Assembly: GCA_019112635.1 (NCBI GenBank)
Contig: DXIX01000028.1
Coordinates: forward strand, 47,971 to 111,970
Source of the DNA: Candidatus Blautia intestinigallinarum
GTDB taxonomy: Bacteria; Bacillota; Clostridia; Lachnospirales; Lachnospiraceae
Reading direction: 5' to 3'
Length of the DNA: 64,000 nucleotides
Shown here: piece by piece, positions 32,406 to 42,178 of the stretch
Position numbering within the stretch: position 1 is the stretch's first letter
Layout: every line of letters begins with the position of its first letter
Position numbers and translations under genes: made by a program
The notes under the pieces: generated by a model
What the model was told of the DNA's origin: nothing
The model's database searches: none
Seen by the model: the letters and a program-made list of their open reading frames with translations, nothing else

Positions 32406-33026
32406 ATGAGAATAACTTGGCTTGGACATTCCTGCTTTAAAATCACCAGTCAAAACAGCAGCATTCTGATCGATCCTTTTGAACCCGGCAGTGTTCCTGG
32501 ATACTCAGACATCTCCCAGACGGTGGATGGTGTGCTGTGCACCCATCAACACTTCGATCACAATTACACCGCTGGCGCAATCATCCGGGAAAACCCGGAT
32601 CTGTCCGCCTTTCACATCACTGAGATTTCCGCCTGGCATGACGACCAGAATGGCGCTTTGAGAGGAAGCAACACCATTTTCCTCATCGAGGCTGAGGGCA
32701 TCCGCCTGGCACATATGGGGGATATCGGCTGTCCTCTCACACAAGAGCAGGCCACCCTTCTCAAAGGTCTGAAAGCCTGTCTGATTCCCATAGGCGGAAC
32801 CTACACTGTGGACGCCCAAGGTGCTCAGCAGATTCTCGATGTGCTCTGTCCGGAGGTGATCATTCCCATGCATTACCGCGACGGAGAATACGGATTCCCG
32901 GAACTGGGAACACTGGAAGATTTCACGACACTGTTTCTGAATCGTTCCTTCCAGTATTACCGTTCCAACGAGATGGAACTTACAAAAGATACTCCGCCTC
33001 ACATTGCCATTCTGAATCACCCTTGA
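32406..33026 (+). CDS. MBL-fold metallohydrolase (UlaG-like)
   Basis: ITWLGHSCFKI N-terminus, CTHQHFDHN, AHMGDIG, IPMHYRDG. Confidence 0.85.
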   Translation: MRITWLGHSCFKITSQNSSILIDPFEPGSVPGYSDISQTVDGVLCTHQHFDHNYTAGAIIRENPDLSAFHITEISAWHDDQNGALRGSNTIFLIEAEGIRLAHMGDIGCPLTQEQATLLKGLKACLIPIGGTYTVDAQGAQQILDVLCPEVIIPMHYRDGEYGFPELGTLEDFTTLFLNRSFQYYRSNEMELTKDTPPHIAILNHP

Positions 33027-35074
33027 ATGTGAGTGTCTACATAGAAGAAAAAGAGCTCATGGAGCGCTCTGGTTGCCATGATGTAACGAGCCTGTGCATA
33101 GAGGGGGTGGGACTCCCATCCCCCGCACAGAGCAAAGACCTGATCAAACTCCAGGCCTTTTGCCAGATAGAATGTCGTGATCGTCAGCCCCTTCTCAAAC
33201 TGCCTGCTTTCCTTATCCAGATAGGAACAGGAAAAAGACTTCTGTGCCTCTTCTTCCAGCTTCTGATCAAAATACCGCTTCACACGCAGAGCTTCTTCTT
33301 CCGTCATCGTGAGCACAGCTCCCGTCTCATATCTGCCCTGGGATTGCCGCAGCTCCTCCCACACAGCATCCAAAGCCTCTGTCTCCGTCTGAAACTTCTT
33401 CTCTGTCACCGGTTTTCCATGTCTCATGAACAGATCCATATTCCTGATTCCGGTCAGTGCATTGGCAAAAGAAGCGATCTCCACGGTATTCCGGTAACTC
33501 TTTCGCATCTCGATTTTCCGGATTTTCTTTCCGAAAATTCCAGGCAGAAAGCGCATCACATCCTGGGCCGTCTCTTCAATCGTCTGCGCCTTATCCCCCA
33601 GAATCGTCATCTTACAGCGGAAAAGCTTTTCCAGAATCCGGTATTGCATCTGCGAATAATCCTGCATCTCATCGATCACCAGATGTTTGATGTTCGACCT
33701 GGGCGTGTAAGAACACAGCTGGTATTTCAGATACAGGAGAGGATAGACGTCCTCATAGAGAAGCGATCTCTTCTCCCATGGCACCTGGGGAAGGGGCTGA
33801 TAGCCATATTCTTCCAGAAACTGACTGTAGATTTCATATAAATCTTTTGTCTTGTACATCCCCTGGAATTTTTCTGCCAGCTCTGCCGCCGCGTCCTCTG
33901 ACAAGTCTCTCCCCAGCATGGTCTCATACTCATCCACATAGTATTCCATCACTGCGTCCATTCTGGACAGAAGCGGAATATCCGGAAATTTATAGTAGAA
34001 CATCTCCAGCACCTGGCCGGCAGACTTATGAAAGCTCTTATACTCCACATCCTGGAACTGCATCAGGCTGTCCTCCAGTCCCAGAACGAACTCATCCAAT
34101 TCTTCCATGAAAGCCTCCGACTGCTTCTCACGGTATGAGTCCTGCGCGTCCACAAAGTGAAGGTAACGCTCAATCTGATCGTATTTTTCCTCGCAGTCGC
34201 AGACCGTGTCCCTCAGCTCCTGGTAAGCAAATAAATCAAAACTCATCTCCTGAATATTCTCTTCTCCAAGCTCGGGCAGAATCCGGGATATGTAATCGGA
34301 AAAGACCGAGTTGGGAGACAAGATCAGAATGTTGGAAGATTTCAGATAATCTCTCTCATGGTACAAAAGATAGGCAATCCGATGCAGGGCCACAGACGTC
34401 TTTCCGCTTCCCGCCACTCCCTGGATCACAAGAATACGGTCCTTGGTATTGCGGATAATCGCATTTTGTTCTTTCTGAATCGTGCGGATGATATTTTTCA
34501 GCTTCACATCTCCGTTGGTACTCAGTTCTTCTTTTAAGACCTCATCATCAATCTTCACATCACTCTCAAAAGCATAGACCAGCTTTCCCTTACGGATTTT
34601 ATACTGCCACTTGGAGGTAACCTCTCCGGTCATCTCGCCTCCCGGAGCCTGGTAAGAAGCCGGACCTTTGTCATAATCATAGAAAAGCCCGCTCACCGGC
34701 GCTCTCCAGTCGTAGATCAGCGGAACCTTTCCCGCCTCCTCGGCAAAATTGCCGATCCCGATATAGAAGGACTCCGATTCATCCTCTCCCTCATACTGAA
34801 AATCCACACGCCCAAAAAAAGGGGAATCCAGCATTCTCCGAAAACGGTGCCGCAGTACCCGCTGTTCCTGGTTCGCGTTCACCTGGCTTAACAGGGCCTG
34901 CTGATTGTCATAGTTCTCATATCCATACTGGTCCATCTCTGTATAGTTTTCCCAGTAATACTCATGCATCTGCTCAATCTCCCGCTCCCCCTCTCTGAGA
35001 GAACTGTTGATCTTCTCAATACGCTTCTCAATTTTATCCAAAACAAAATCCAGATACTCTTTTATGCCGCTCAT
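33017..35074 (-). CDS. UvrD/HelD-family helicase (RNA polymerase recycling motor ATPase-like)
   Basis: Walker A GVAGSGKTSVALHRIAYLLY; DEMQDYSQMQY; KMTILGDKAQTI; start taken at MSGIKEYLDFVLDKIEKR. Confidence 0.88.
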   Translation of the reverse strand: MSGIKEYLDFVLDKIEKRIEKINSSLREGEREIEQMHEYYWENYTEMDQYGYENYDNQQALLSQVNANQEQRVLRHRFRRMLDSPFFGRVDFQYEGEDESESFYIGIGNFAEEAGKVPLIYDWRAPVSGLFYDYDKGPASYQAPGGEMTGEVTSKWQYKIRKGKLVYAFESDVKIDDEVLKEELSTNGDVKLKNIIRTIQKEQNAIIRNTKDRILVIQGVAGSGKTSVALHRIAYLLYHERDYLKSSNILILSPNSVFSDYISRILPELGEENIQEMSFDLFAYQELRDTVCDCEEKYDQIERYLHFVDAQDSYREKQSEAFMEELDEFVLGLEDSLMQFQDVEYKSFHKSAGQVLEMFYYKFPDIPLLSRMDAVMEYYVDEYETMLGRDLSEDAAAELAEKFQGMYKTKDLYEIYSQFLEEYGYQPLPQVPWEKRSLLYEDVYPLLYLKYQLCSYTPRSNIKHLVIDEMQDYSQMQYRILEKLFRCKMTILGDKAQTIEETAQDVMRFLPGIFGKKIRKIEMRKSYRNTVEIASFANALTGIRNMDLFMRHGKPVTEKKFQTETEALDAVWEELRQSQGRYETGAVLTMTEEEALRVKRYFDQKLEEEAQKSFSCSYLDKESRQFEKGLTITTFYLAKGLEFDQVFALCGGWESHPLYAQARYIMATRALHELFFFYVDTHIQG

Positions 35075-35280
35075 TTCCTGTCTCCTTGTTCCTTTTGATT
35101 TTCTCACGATACAATAGCGGCGCACAAAGGAACCGCCCTCTGTGCACCGGACTTTTCTCATTATATAATATCTTTCCCCATCCTGCAAGGAAGAAGAACA
35201 CCCCGGAAGCACCTTGATAATTTCATAGACTTCACGCCCCAGTTATGATAGTATAAATATACGAAAGCGAGGTCGATCCC

Positions 35281-35655
35281 ATGAGTAATGAAGAATTACT
35301 GCTTGCAATCTCCAATTTGTTGGAAGAAAAACTGGAACAGAAATTAGACCAGAAGCTGGATGAAAAGCTTGACCAGCGGCTGAAAGAATTTGAAGAGAGA
35401 ATAGATCAGAAATTTCAGACAGAGCTTCAGCCGATCAAAGAAGAGATCCACGCTATTCAGGTGCATCTGGAAACTGTCACAGATCGGAATATTGCCATAC
35501 TTGCGGAAAATCATCTGAACCTGGTGCGAAAGCTGAACGAGAATGCTCAAATTACCGATACCCAATTCGCCTACCAGATCAAAGTGAATCCTCTGACCGA
35601 CGAAGTGGAAAAACTGAAAAAAGAAATGGAACTGATAAAAAATAAGATAGCCTGA
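35281..35655 (+). CDS. Small coiled-coil protein
   Basis: Lys/Glu/Leu-rich repeats EEKLEQKLDQKLDEKLDQRLKEFEERIDQKF; GCGAGGTC upstream. Confidence 0.6.
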   Translation: MSNEELLLAISNLLEEKLEQKLDQKLDEKLDQRLKEFEERIDQKFQTELQPIKEEIHAIQVHLETVTDRNIAILAENHLNLVRKLNENAQITDTQFAYQIKVNPLTDEVEKLKKEMELIKNKIA

Positions 35656-35664
35656 CAAACCAGC

Positions 35665-35708
35665 GGCGTGAAGTCTATGAAATAATCAAGACTTCACGCC
35701 GTCTTTCC
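35665..35708 (+). terminator. Intrinsic terminator
   Basis: ggcgtgaagtct...agacttcacgcc then gtctttcctttcc. Confidence 0.7.
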
Positions 35709-35960
35709 TTTCCTGGCAGAGATTTTACCTGTCAAATAGAACATTCCTTTCTTTTACCCGTACAAAATGGCATGTTTTCGCAGAAAATCCCGGTATTTCC
35801 AGCCAAATTACGGGTAAAGCAATAAAAAACTTAAAAGTTCCCGTAAAATCGCTCTAAAATTACGTGTCAACAAAAGAAATATATAAAGTCTCCCGTACAA
35901 GCGCGAACCGTGTGTCCCAGCCTGTAAAGACGAAAGCCTTCCCCATCTGATAAAAAAAGA

Positions 35961-36020
35961 AGAGACAATCCCGCAGAGAATTCCGGCTTTCAAAAGCCTT
36001 CCTTCCGTGGGATTGTCTCT
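35961..36020 (-). terminator. Intrinsic terminator of the Cna-B surface protein gene
   Basis: agagacaatccc...gggattgtctct with T-run on minus strand (TTCTTTTTTTATC). Confidence 0.72.
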
Positions 36021-36068
36021 TTTCTTCCTGGCAGGGGAAAGTTGGTAGAAACCTCCCCCTGTCCTGTC

Positions 36069-39000
36069 TTAGAACTTATCTTCTTTTCTTCTGAGTTTCT
36101 GCAAAACTACCATTGCCGTGCCCAGTCCGGCCAGAAGCAGAATTCCATAGGTTCCCGGTCTGCTGCTGTCCGCAGTGCGGGCATTTTTACTCTGATAGCT
36201 GTCCGTACTGCCGGAGGATCTGCTTCCACCGGAAGTTCCTGTATATCGGCTGCCGCCTGAGGTTCCCGTGGTTCCTCCGCCGGAACCGCCTGGATTTCTC
36301 ACCGTGGTCGTCGGCGTTGGACTTGCCGTCGTTCCCGGTGTTCCGCTTGGCTCTTCACTTGGTGTCGGTGTTGGGCTTCCGCTCGGCTCCACGCTTGGCG
36401 TTGGCTCTCCACTCGGGGTTGGTGTGGAAGTCGGACGCGGTGTACTCGTCGGCCTTGGAATGTCACTCGGTTTCGGGGTCACACTCGGCTCAGGGCTTGG
36501 AAGCTTGTTGGTGATGGTCGTCTTCCCATCCTTTGTACTCTCCAGAACTTCGAATCCAGAATCTTCCACTGACTCATTGCCTACCTTTAACTCCTTGGCT
36601 GTATACTGGTAAAGCTTCCCGTTTTCGTCATATTTTGGAAGCTTGTCAAAAGTTCCTTTCCAAGAATTCTCTGCACTCAAGGTCAGCGTCACTGGTTCAT
36701 CGTTTTCGCCCAAAACTGGCGCCCCATTTGCATAGAGGCCTACCACAACCTCTTTTCGCTGATCCTCTGGGATATCCTCATCCCAGATCTTCTCCACCTC
36801 ATGCTTGGTCAGAATCGTGTTGGTTACGGTGAAAGTAATCAGGCTGCCATCTTCGCTGATGCTGCTGTCATAAGATGGCTCATAGGAATCTGGTACATCC
36901 ACTTCCCGTACGGTGTACTCATATTCCACTCCATTCTCGTCATACTTATCAAGACCAGGGATGGTCCCCTTCCAGATATCTCCTTCGCTTTGGAACAAAT
37001 CTGCAATCTTCTCCAGGATTCCTTCTTCCTGCTTTTCTTCTAAAATTCCATCTTTCCCCAGGGTATAATCTGCAAAATGCTCCCCGTTTCGCAAGAGTTC
37101 AATCTTTATGGGCTCCGATGGGCGATTCTCACTGGAACCATCGTTCCATTTTTTCTCCACTTCGAGATCAACGGTTCCCGTCAGAGTGTTGGTGATGGTC
37201 CAATCACCATTCTCATCCGATTCTATGGTACTCTCATAGCCATCACATGAGCTCTCTGTCACTTTATAAATAATTGGATCGCCATCTTCATCCTCCACTG
37301 GAAGATTGTTAAATTCACACTCCCATTTGTTGCCTTCCGCTGGCAATGTTTTACTCTCCACCTCTTTCCAGAAAACTTTTATTTCTATTGGCTCATCGCT
37401 TGTCTCTTCGGATTGCAATGCCTTTCTTTCTGTATCTGGCTGCAGAGAACTGTCCTCTTTTTCTATTTTTTGCCAGAGTACAATGTTTATAGATTCCGGT
37501 CTTGTGTCGTACTCATTATCATTGTCCTTCCACACCTTGGTGACATGAATACCTTTAAGAGCAAGATTGGTAATTGTAGTTTTATGATAAGTGTCCTGAT
37601 GAGTAAGCTTCTTACCATTGCGGTATTCCAGTTCCCGGCCGAGGGGGCCATACTGATCCATGACCTTAGTCAAGGTGTCGGTCAGCTTCTCTGCATAGAA
37701 ATCATCCATGCTCCCGGTGATACCCGTATTCTGCCACTCATATTCCTTTTCCTGGTCTTGAACAGTGGGGCGGTACTGAAGAGTCAGCTCCACTCTCACG
37801 TCTCCAAACGCGGCCTGGAAGGCTGCCGCTTTCCAGATTTTCTCGGCTGAGACCTGTCTCGTGCCCTTGATCCGATTGGAGAGAGTTCCTCCGTCATAGA
37901 CAAAAGTATTTCCATTGCGACCTTCGTTCTCGTCATCTCCCAGTGTAATCCCCTTCTCACCAGAAGATGTCACTGTTCCTTGTTTATCGCACATATCTTC
38001 AATTGTATAGTAGATACTGCCATCCTCTTTTGTTTTCTCCGTGATCTTACCAAACACCTGCTCATAGTTTCCAGCATTGCTGCCTTCCAGATATTCCCGA
38101 GCCACATAGATGTAGCGGTATCCTTCCGGGTCATCCTTGGGAAGCGTCAATTCTTCACCATCCCGTCCAAAAATAATGGAAAATTTGTCCTGTGTTTTAT
38201 CCAGTTTGACAGTGAGAATCTCTCCCGTGTCATCCCTAACTGCCGCAGCTGTCGTGTAAGGCTCCCCGGCACGGTAACGCCACAGCTGGAATTCTCCCTC
38301 AGGGCGGCTCTCCGGATTCGGATCCAACCATTCCTTTGTGGCTTCATAGTCGGTCACGCCCTTCAGTGTAAGATAGAGTGTACCTCCACTGTGTACCTGT
38401 GTGGTCTCATTGCTGAAGTTTGGCACCGCCGTATTATCATAGGAAGCTTCCATGTAATCTCCGGCGGCTTTGTCCTCCTGACTCAGGAATTCCGGGACAA
38501 AGGTATTGCCCTCTCCTTCTTTCATGCTCAAGGTGTAGGTCGTTCTGCTTCCGTCCAGATTGTAGCGGGGCAACCCTTCGATCTTCAGCGTTCCCATATA
38601 ATTCGGACCTTTTTCGTCTTCCCAGGTAATCGTTAAAGCTCCATCCTCATTAATCTCAGTAAGGTCATAAGGTGTTTTGCCGGAGACATTGGTGTTTACA
38701 TAGAATTGGAAATGCTTAAGCAATTCCTCTTCAATAGTAGTTTTATCGTCCGTCCGGCTTCCCCAGCGCAGGTGGATCGTAATCTCATAATCCGTCTCCA
38801 GCAGATAATACCAGCCGGGATTTGTAGACTCATACTGCTCTTCATCCGTCACGTTGACAAAATAATATCCCTCAACAGAGTTTTCCTGCGGCGGCCGCAG
38901 CTCCCATTTAACATTCTGTACCTTCTCCTCTCCAAATTCATCTGTATACCGTATTTCACTTGGAAGATTGGAGACCGACAAGTGATAAGTACCGACATCC

Positions 39001-39338
39001 TGAGCCTTCACCAAGATCTCCGGCATCTTTGTCAAGCCTACCGAAAGTAATTTCTCTTCGGTGAGCTGCTGCATCGCTCCTCTACCGATAGAGAACCATA
39101 GAGAGGAACCTAACTTGTTCTGATACTCATTTTCCGTAGGACGCTTTTTCAGTTCATCCCGGTTATCAATCCAGTACACCGTCTGCTCAAGAGATGCGTT
39201 TGTCTCAGTAACCTTAACACTGGAATCTGCCAGTGTCTGTACCTCATCATCCGGGAGCGGCACAGGGGTGGTCTCAGGCTCCTCTGTGCCCTCCTGTCCA
39301 GGTTCCGTCTGATCCGGTTCCTGTCCCTCCGGCTCCTC
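36069..39338 (-). CDS. Cna-B repeat cell-surface protein, C-terminal part (frame-disrupted relative to 39274-40299)
   Basis: At least three Cna-B-like repeats (VTKVWKDNDNEYDTRPESINIVLWQ; VEKKWNDGSSENRPSEPIKIELLRNG; VEKIWDEDIPEDQRKEVVVGLYANG), Pro/Ser/Thr stalk, C-terminal TM and KLRRKEDKF tail; frame is open back to about 39338. Confidence 0.8.
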   Translation of the reverse strand, partial: EEPEGQEPDQTEPGQEGTEEPETTPVPLPDDEVQTLADSSVKVTETNASLEQTVYWIDNRDELKKRPTENEYQNKLGSSLWFSIGRGAMQQLTEEKLLSVGLTKMPEILVKAQDVGTYHLSVSNLPSEIRYTDEFGEEKVQNVKWELRPPQENSVEGYYFVNVTDEEQYESTNPGWYYLLETDYEITIHLRWGSRTDDKTTIEEELLKHFQFYVNTNVSGKTPYDLTEINEDGALTITWEDEKGPNYMGTLKIEGLPRYNLDGSRTTYTLSMKEGEGNTFVPEFLSQEDKAAGDYMEASYDNTAVPNFSNETTQVHSGGTLYLTLKGVTDYEATKEWLDPNPESRPEGEFQLWRYRAGEPYTTAAAVRDDTGEILTVKLDKTQDKFSIIFGRDGEELTLPKDDPEGYRYIYVAREYLEGSNAGNYEQVFGKITEKTKEDGSIYYTIEDMCDKQGTVTSSGEKGITLGDDENEGRNGNTFVYDGGTLSNRIKGTRQVSAEKIWKAAAFQAAFGDVRVELTLQYRPTVQDQEKEYEWQNTGITGSMDDFYAEKLTDTLTKVMDQYGPLGRELEYRNGKKLTHQDTYHKTTITNLALKGIHVTKVWKDNDNEYDTRPESINIVLWQKIEKEDSSLQPDTERKALQSEETSDEPIEIKVFWKEVESKTLPAEGNKWECEFNNLPVEDEDGDPIIYKVTESSCDGYESTIESDENGDWTITNTLTGTVDLEVEKKWNDGSSENRPSEPIKIELLRNGEHFADYTLGKDGILEEKQEEGILEKIADLFQSEGDIWKGTIPGLDKYDENGVEYEYTVREVDVPDSYEPSYDSSISEDGSLITFTVTNTILTKHEVEKIWDEDIPEDQRKEVVVGLYANGAPVLGENDEPVTLTLSAENSWKGTFDKLPKYDENGKLYQYTAKELKVGNESVEDSGFEVLESTKDGKTTITNKLPSPEPSVTPKPSDIPRPTSTPRPTSTPTPSGEPTPSVEPSGSPTPTPSEEPSGTPGTTASPTPTTTVRNPGGSGGGTTGTSGGSRYTGTSGGSRSSGSTDSYQSKNARTADSSRPGTYGILLLAGLGTAMVVLQKLRRKEDKF
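36290..36500 (-). repeat. Low-complexity Pro/Ser/Thr stalk-encoding repeat
   Basis: PSVTPKPSDIPRPTSTPRPTSTPTPSGEPTPSVEPSGSPTPTPSEEPSGTP. Confidence 0.75.
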
Positions 39339-40299
39339 CTATGAAGGACAGTGTAAGCGCCAGGTCTTCCATCTCCGCCTCAGGCGTTCCCTCTGCCTGT
39401 CGTGTCAATTGGAGAGTTAAGGTCTGTGCGTCTGTGCGCGTCAGACTGTTCACCGTCATATTCCCCGGCAAGCCTGCGATCTGACCCACTGGAATCTCTC
39501 CTGCCAGAATCACTCCATCACTGCCGCAGGTATAAGTTCCCTCCGGCCAGGAGATTCCTTCTGGAAGAGACACTTTTCCCTCTAAAGTCTGGGAAGCCGT
39601 GTACAGCGCACCAGCCTCGCCACGGTTCTGGGAGGTTCCTGTCACCGTGAAAGCGAAATCTGGAATTGTCCCGTCATCTGAAAGCACAACTGGCTCCGTT
39701 GGGGCTGCTATTTCCAGCATCCAGCCCTGGTAAGCTGCTTCCACCGCCATCTTTCCTGGCTTGACGGTGATCTCAGGCTCCACTGCCTCTCCCTGGTCAT
39801 CGATGACCTCCGCCGAAACGTCCTCCTCTGCTATGTCTATGGAGAAGGGAGTTGTAATCCCATTGTCTGTCTGAATTTCAAGAGTCTTTGTAACTGTTGG
39901 ACATTCTCTTGTCAAACTTATATTTAGAGAAGACGTCCCGTCTTCGAACTCCTCCAGCGAGAGAGTCCCTTTCTCATCGTCTGTCTCAGTTATATAATCA
40001 TCACTGAAATTCTGCCGCAGAGCCTGCGTTTCCTGAGAAGTCAAAGCGATCTGTATCTTTGCGCTTTGTCCCTCCTCCAGTCCCTCTGCGTTGGCATTCA
40101 GAACAATTTTCCCAGCTTCTCCGGTTTTCACAAATTCTGTCTGCGGATTCCATTCCAGCTTAATCGCCGGTTTCGCAGCAGGCGGATCTGTCAATAGCTC
40201 CGCAGCATAGGCCAGGTCCCCAGGTGGAATTACTGACAAAACCATCAAGAAAGCTAGAAAAAGGCTGATTGCCCGGTTTTTGAATGTTTTCCTTCCCAT
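39274..40299 (-). CDS. Surface protein N-terminal part with signal peptide
   Basis: MGRKTFKNRAISLFLAFLMVLSVIPPGDLAYA signal peptide; ends out of frame with the downstream Cna-B ORF. Confidence 0.78.
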   Translation of the reverse strand: MGRKTFKNRAISLFLAFLMVLSVIPPGDLAYAAELLTDPPAAKPAIKLEWNPQTEFVKTGEAGKIVLNANAEGLEEGQSAKIQIALTSQETQALRQNFSDDYITETDDEKGTLSLEEFEDGTSSLNISLTRECPTVTKTLEIQTDNGITTPFSIDIAEEDVSAEVIDDQGEAVEPEITVKPGKMAVEAAYQGWMLEIAAPTEPVVLSDDGTIPDFAFTVTGTSQNRGEAGALYTASQTLEGKVSLPEGISWPEGTYTCGSDGVILAGEIPVGQIAGLPGNMTVNSLTRTDAQTLTLQLTRQAEGTPEAEMEDLALTLSFIGGAGGTGTGSDGTWTGGHRGA

Positions 40300-40593
40300 A
40301 GTTTCCCTCCTTCTGTATATTTTCTACAGTTTATTCTGATTTTGGCAGAACAAATTGGTATTTTCTCCCATTATCTGCAAAAATACAGAATACTTTTTAT
40401 TATAATATAATTTTAAATACAAGAAAATAGCTATTAGGAATTTTTCGATACAAATACACGACTGTTCATGACAAATTACCCTATTCTTTTCTCCAGATAG
40501 CCATAGCCGTCTGTTTTATTCAATGTTATAATACAAATAAGCGAAAAATAGAATTTGGAAAATTGATCCATATTTAATGGAAAGGAGTCCGCT

Positions 40594-42111
40594 ATGCACG
40601 GAATTACACAAAAAATATATCTTTCTTTGACACCGCCTACACAGGAGGATTTCGTCTCCGACCAGGAGCGTATTCTCAGAGAATTAAGAAGACAAGGGAT
40701 TCAGGCTGAACTTCCCCTATCCATACTGCAAAGCCTGTACCCTTTCTGCCCCCGGTCCGACTGGAAATTCACCGTCTCTCTAGCATACAACGGCTCTGTC
40801 TGGTCGGTTGTCCGCATGGAGGCTGGCGACACTACCCGGCAGCATTATGGAATCTGCGCAGACCTCGGAAGCACGACTTTGGTCATGCAGCTTATCGACT
40901 GCGGCACCGGTCAGGTTCTGGGCGAGGCAAGTGCCTACAATCATCAGATTCCATTCGGCGAAGATATTCTGACACGTATCTTTTATGCCAAAGATCAGCC
41001 GGAACATTTGGCTGAAATCCGCCAGGCTACCCTGGACACCTTTCAGGAAGTCCTCACCTCTCTGACGGAGCAGACCGGCATTTTGGCTTCCGACTGCATC
41101 AGCATGGTAGTGGCTGGAAATACGACCATGATTCACTTTCTTCTCGGCATGGACGCATTCTGCGTGTTCTCTGCTCCCTACGCGGTCCACGCTCTGGATC
41201 CCGGTTTTCTCCCCGCCAGAGAATTCGGCTTCTCCCTGCCCGGCTACGTCTACTGCTATCCCGGCAAAGCCAACTACCTGGGCGGCGATATCATCAGCGG
41301 AGCCATCGCGACAGGAATTCACGATAAAGAGGAGCTCTCTTTATTTTTTGATATCGGAACCAATGGAGAACTGATCATCGGCAACCGGGAATTTCTTCTG
41401 TGCGGTGCCGGTGCTGCCGGACCTGCCCTGGAGGGAGGTGTCGTCAAAACAGGCATGCGCGCGGTGGAAGGTGCGGTGGAACGCCTCCAGATTCAGGACG
41501 GTGTCTTTCATCTGCACACCATCAACAATGCTGCTCCCGTGGGGATCTGCGGCTCCGGCATTGTAGACATGCTGGCACAATTGTTCCTGAATGGCTGGAT
41601 TACCATCCAGGGAAAATTTGTGCCGGACAAAAGCCCTCTGATCCATATGGAGGACAACGAATACTGTGTCACCTACGCTCCCGGCCTGTGCTTCTACCAA
41701 AGTGATATCGATGAATTTCTAAAAACCAAAGCCGCCGCTGTCACCATGATTCATTATATGCTGGATCTGACTGGAATCTCTCCGGAAGAAATCAGCCATT
41801 ACTACATGGCAGGTGCTTTCGGGGCACACATTTCCAAGGAGTCCGCCGTCACCATCGGCATGTATCCGGATGTGGACCGGGAAAAACTGGTCCCCGTAGG
41901 CAATGCCTCCCTGAAAGGGGCGAAGATGCTGCTCCTGGACTGTGAACTATTGGACAGACTTCCTGCGCTGCTGGAAAATATGGAATATGTTCAGTTTGGA
42001 GCTGTGGACAACTTCATCAACCTGATGGTTGCCGCCACAGCAATCCCTCACACGAATCTGGAACAATATCCGTCTGTGGTGGAACAGATGAAGCGCCGCC
42101 ACCTTCTCTGA
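40594..42111 (+). CDS. ASKHA/DUF4445 corrinoid-activator-like protein lacking the N-terminal ferredoxin domain
   Basis: GICADLGSTTLVMQLIDCGTG, LFFDIGTNGELIIGN, CGSGIVDMLAQL blocks; no CX5CX2C cluster. Confidence 0.83.
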   Translation: MHGITQKIYLSLTPPTQEDFVSDQERILRELRRQGIQAELPLSILQSLYPFCPRSDWKFTVSLAYNGSVWSVVRMEAGDTTRQHYGICADLGSTTLVMQLIDCGTGQVLGEASAYNHQIPFGEDILTRIFYAKDQPEHLAEIRQATLDTFQEVLTSLTEQTGILASDCISMVVAGNTTMIHFLLGMDAFCVFSAPYAVHALDPGFLPAREFGFSLPGYVYCYPGKANYLGGDIISGAIATGIHDKEELSLFFDIGTNGELIIGNREFLLCGAGAAGPALEGGVVKTGMRAVEGAVERLQIQDGVFHLHTINNAAPVGICGSGIVDMLAQLFLNGWITIQGKFVPDKSPLIHMEDNEYCVTYAPGLCFYQSDIDEFLKTKAAAVTMIHYMLDLTGISPEEISHYYMAGAFGAHISKESAVTIGMYPDVDREKLVPVGNASLKGAKMLLLDCELLDRLPALLENMEYVQFGAVDNFINLMVAATAIPHTNLEQYPSVVEQMKRRHLL

Positions 42112-42128
42112 CCGAAAGGTTTCTAAAA

Positions 42129-42178
42129 TAAAAAAACGGGTGAGAAACATTTCTTCGTCTCTCATCCGCTTTTTTTAT
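42129..42178. terminator. Intrinsic terminator between convergent genes
   Basis: aaaaaacgggtgagaaac...gtctctcatccgcttttttt. Confidence 0.75.

Noticed and set aside
36290-36500. Repetitive tract considered as CRISPR or tandem DNA repeat array
   Set aside because: Repeats are in frame and encode a Pro/Ser/Thr stalk of a surface protein; no regular repeat-spacer pattern.
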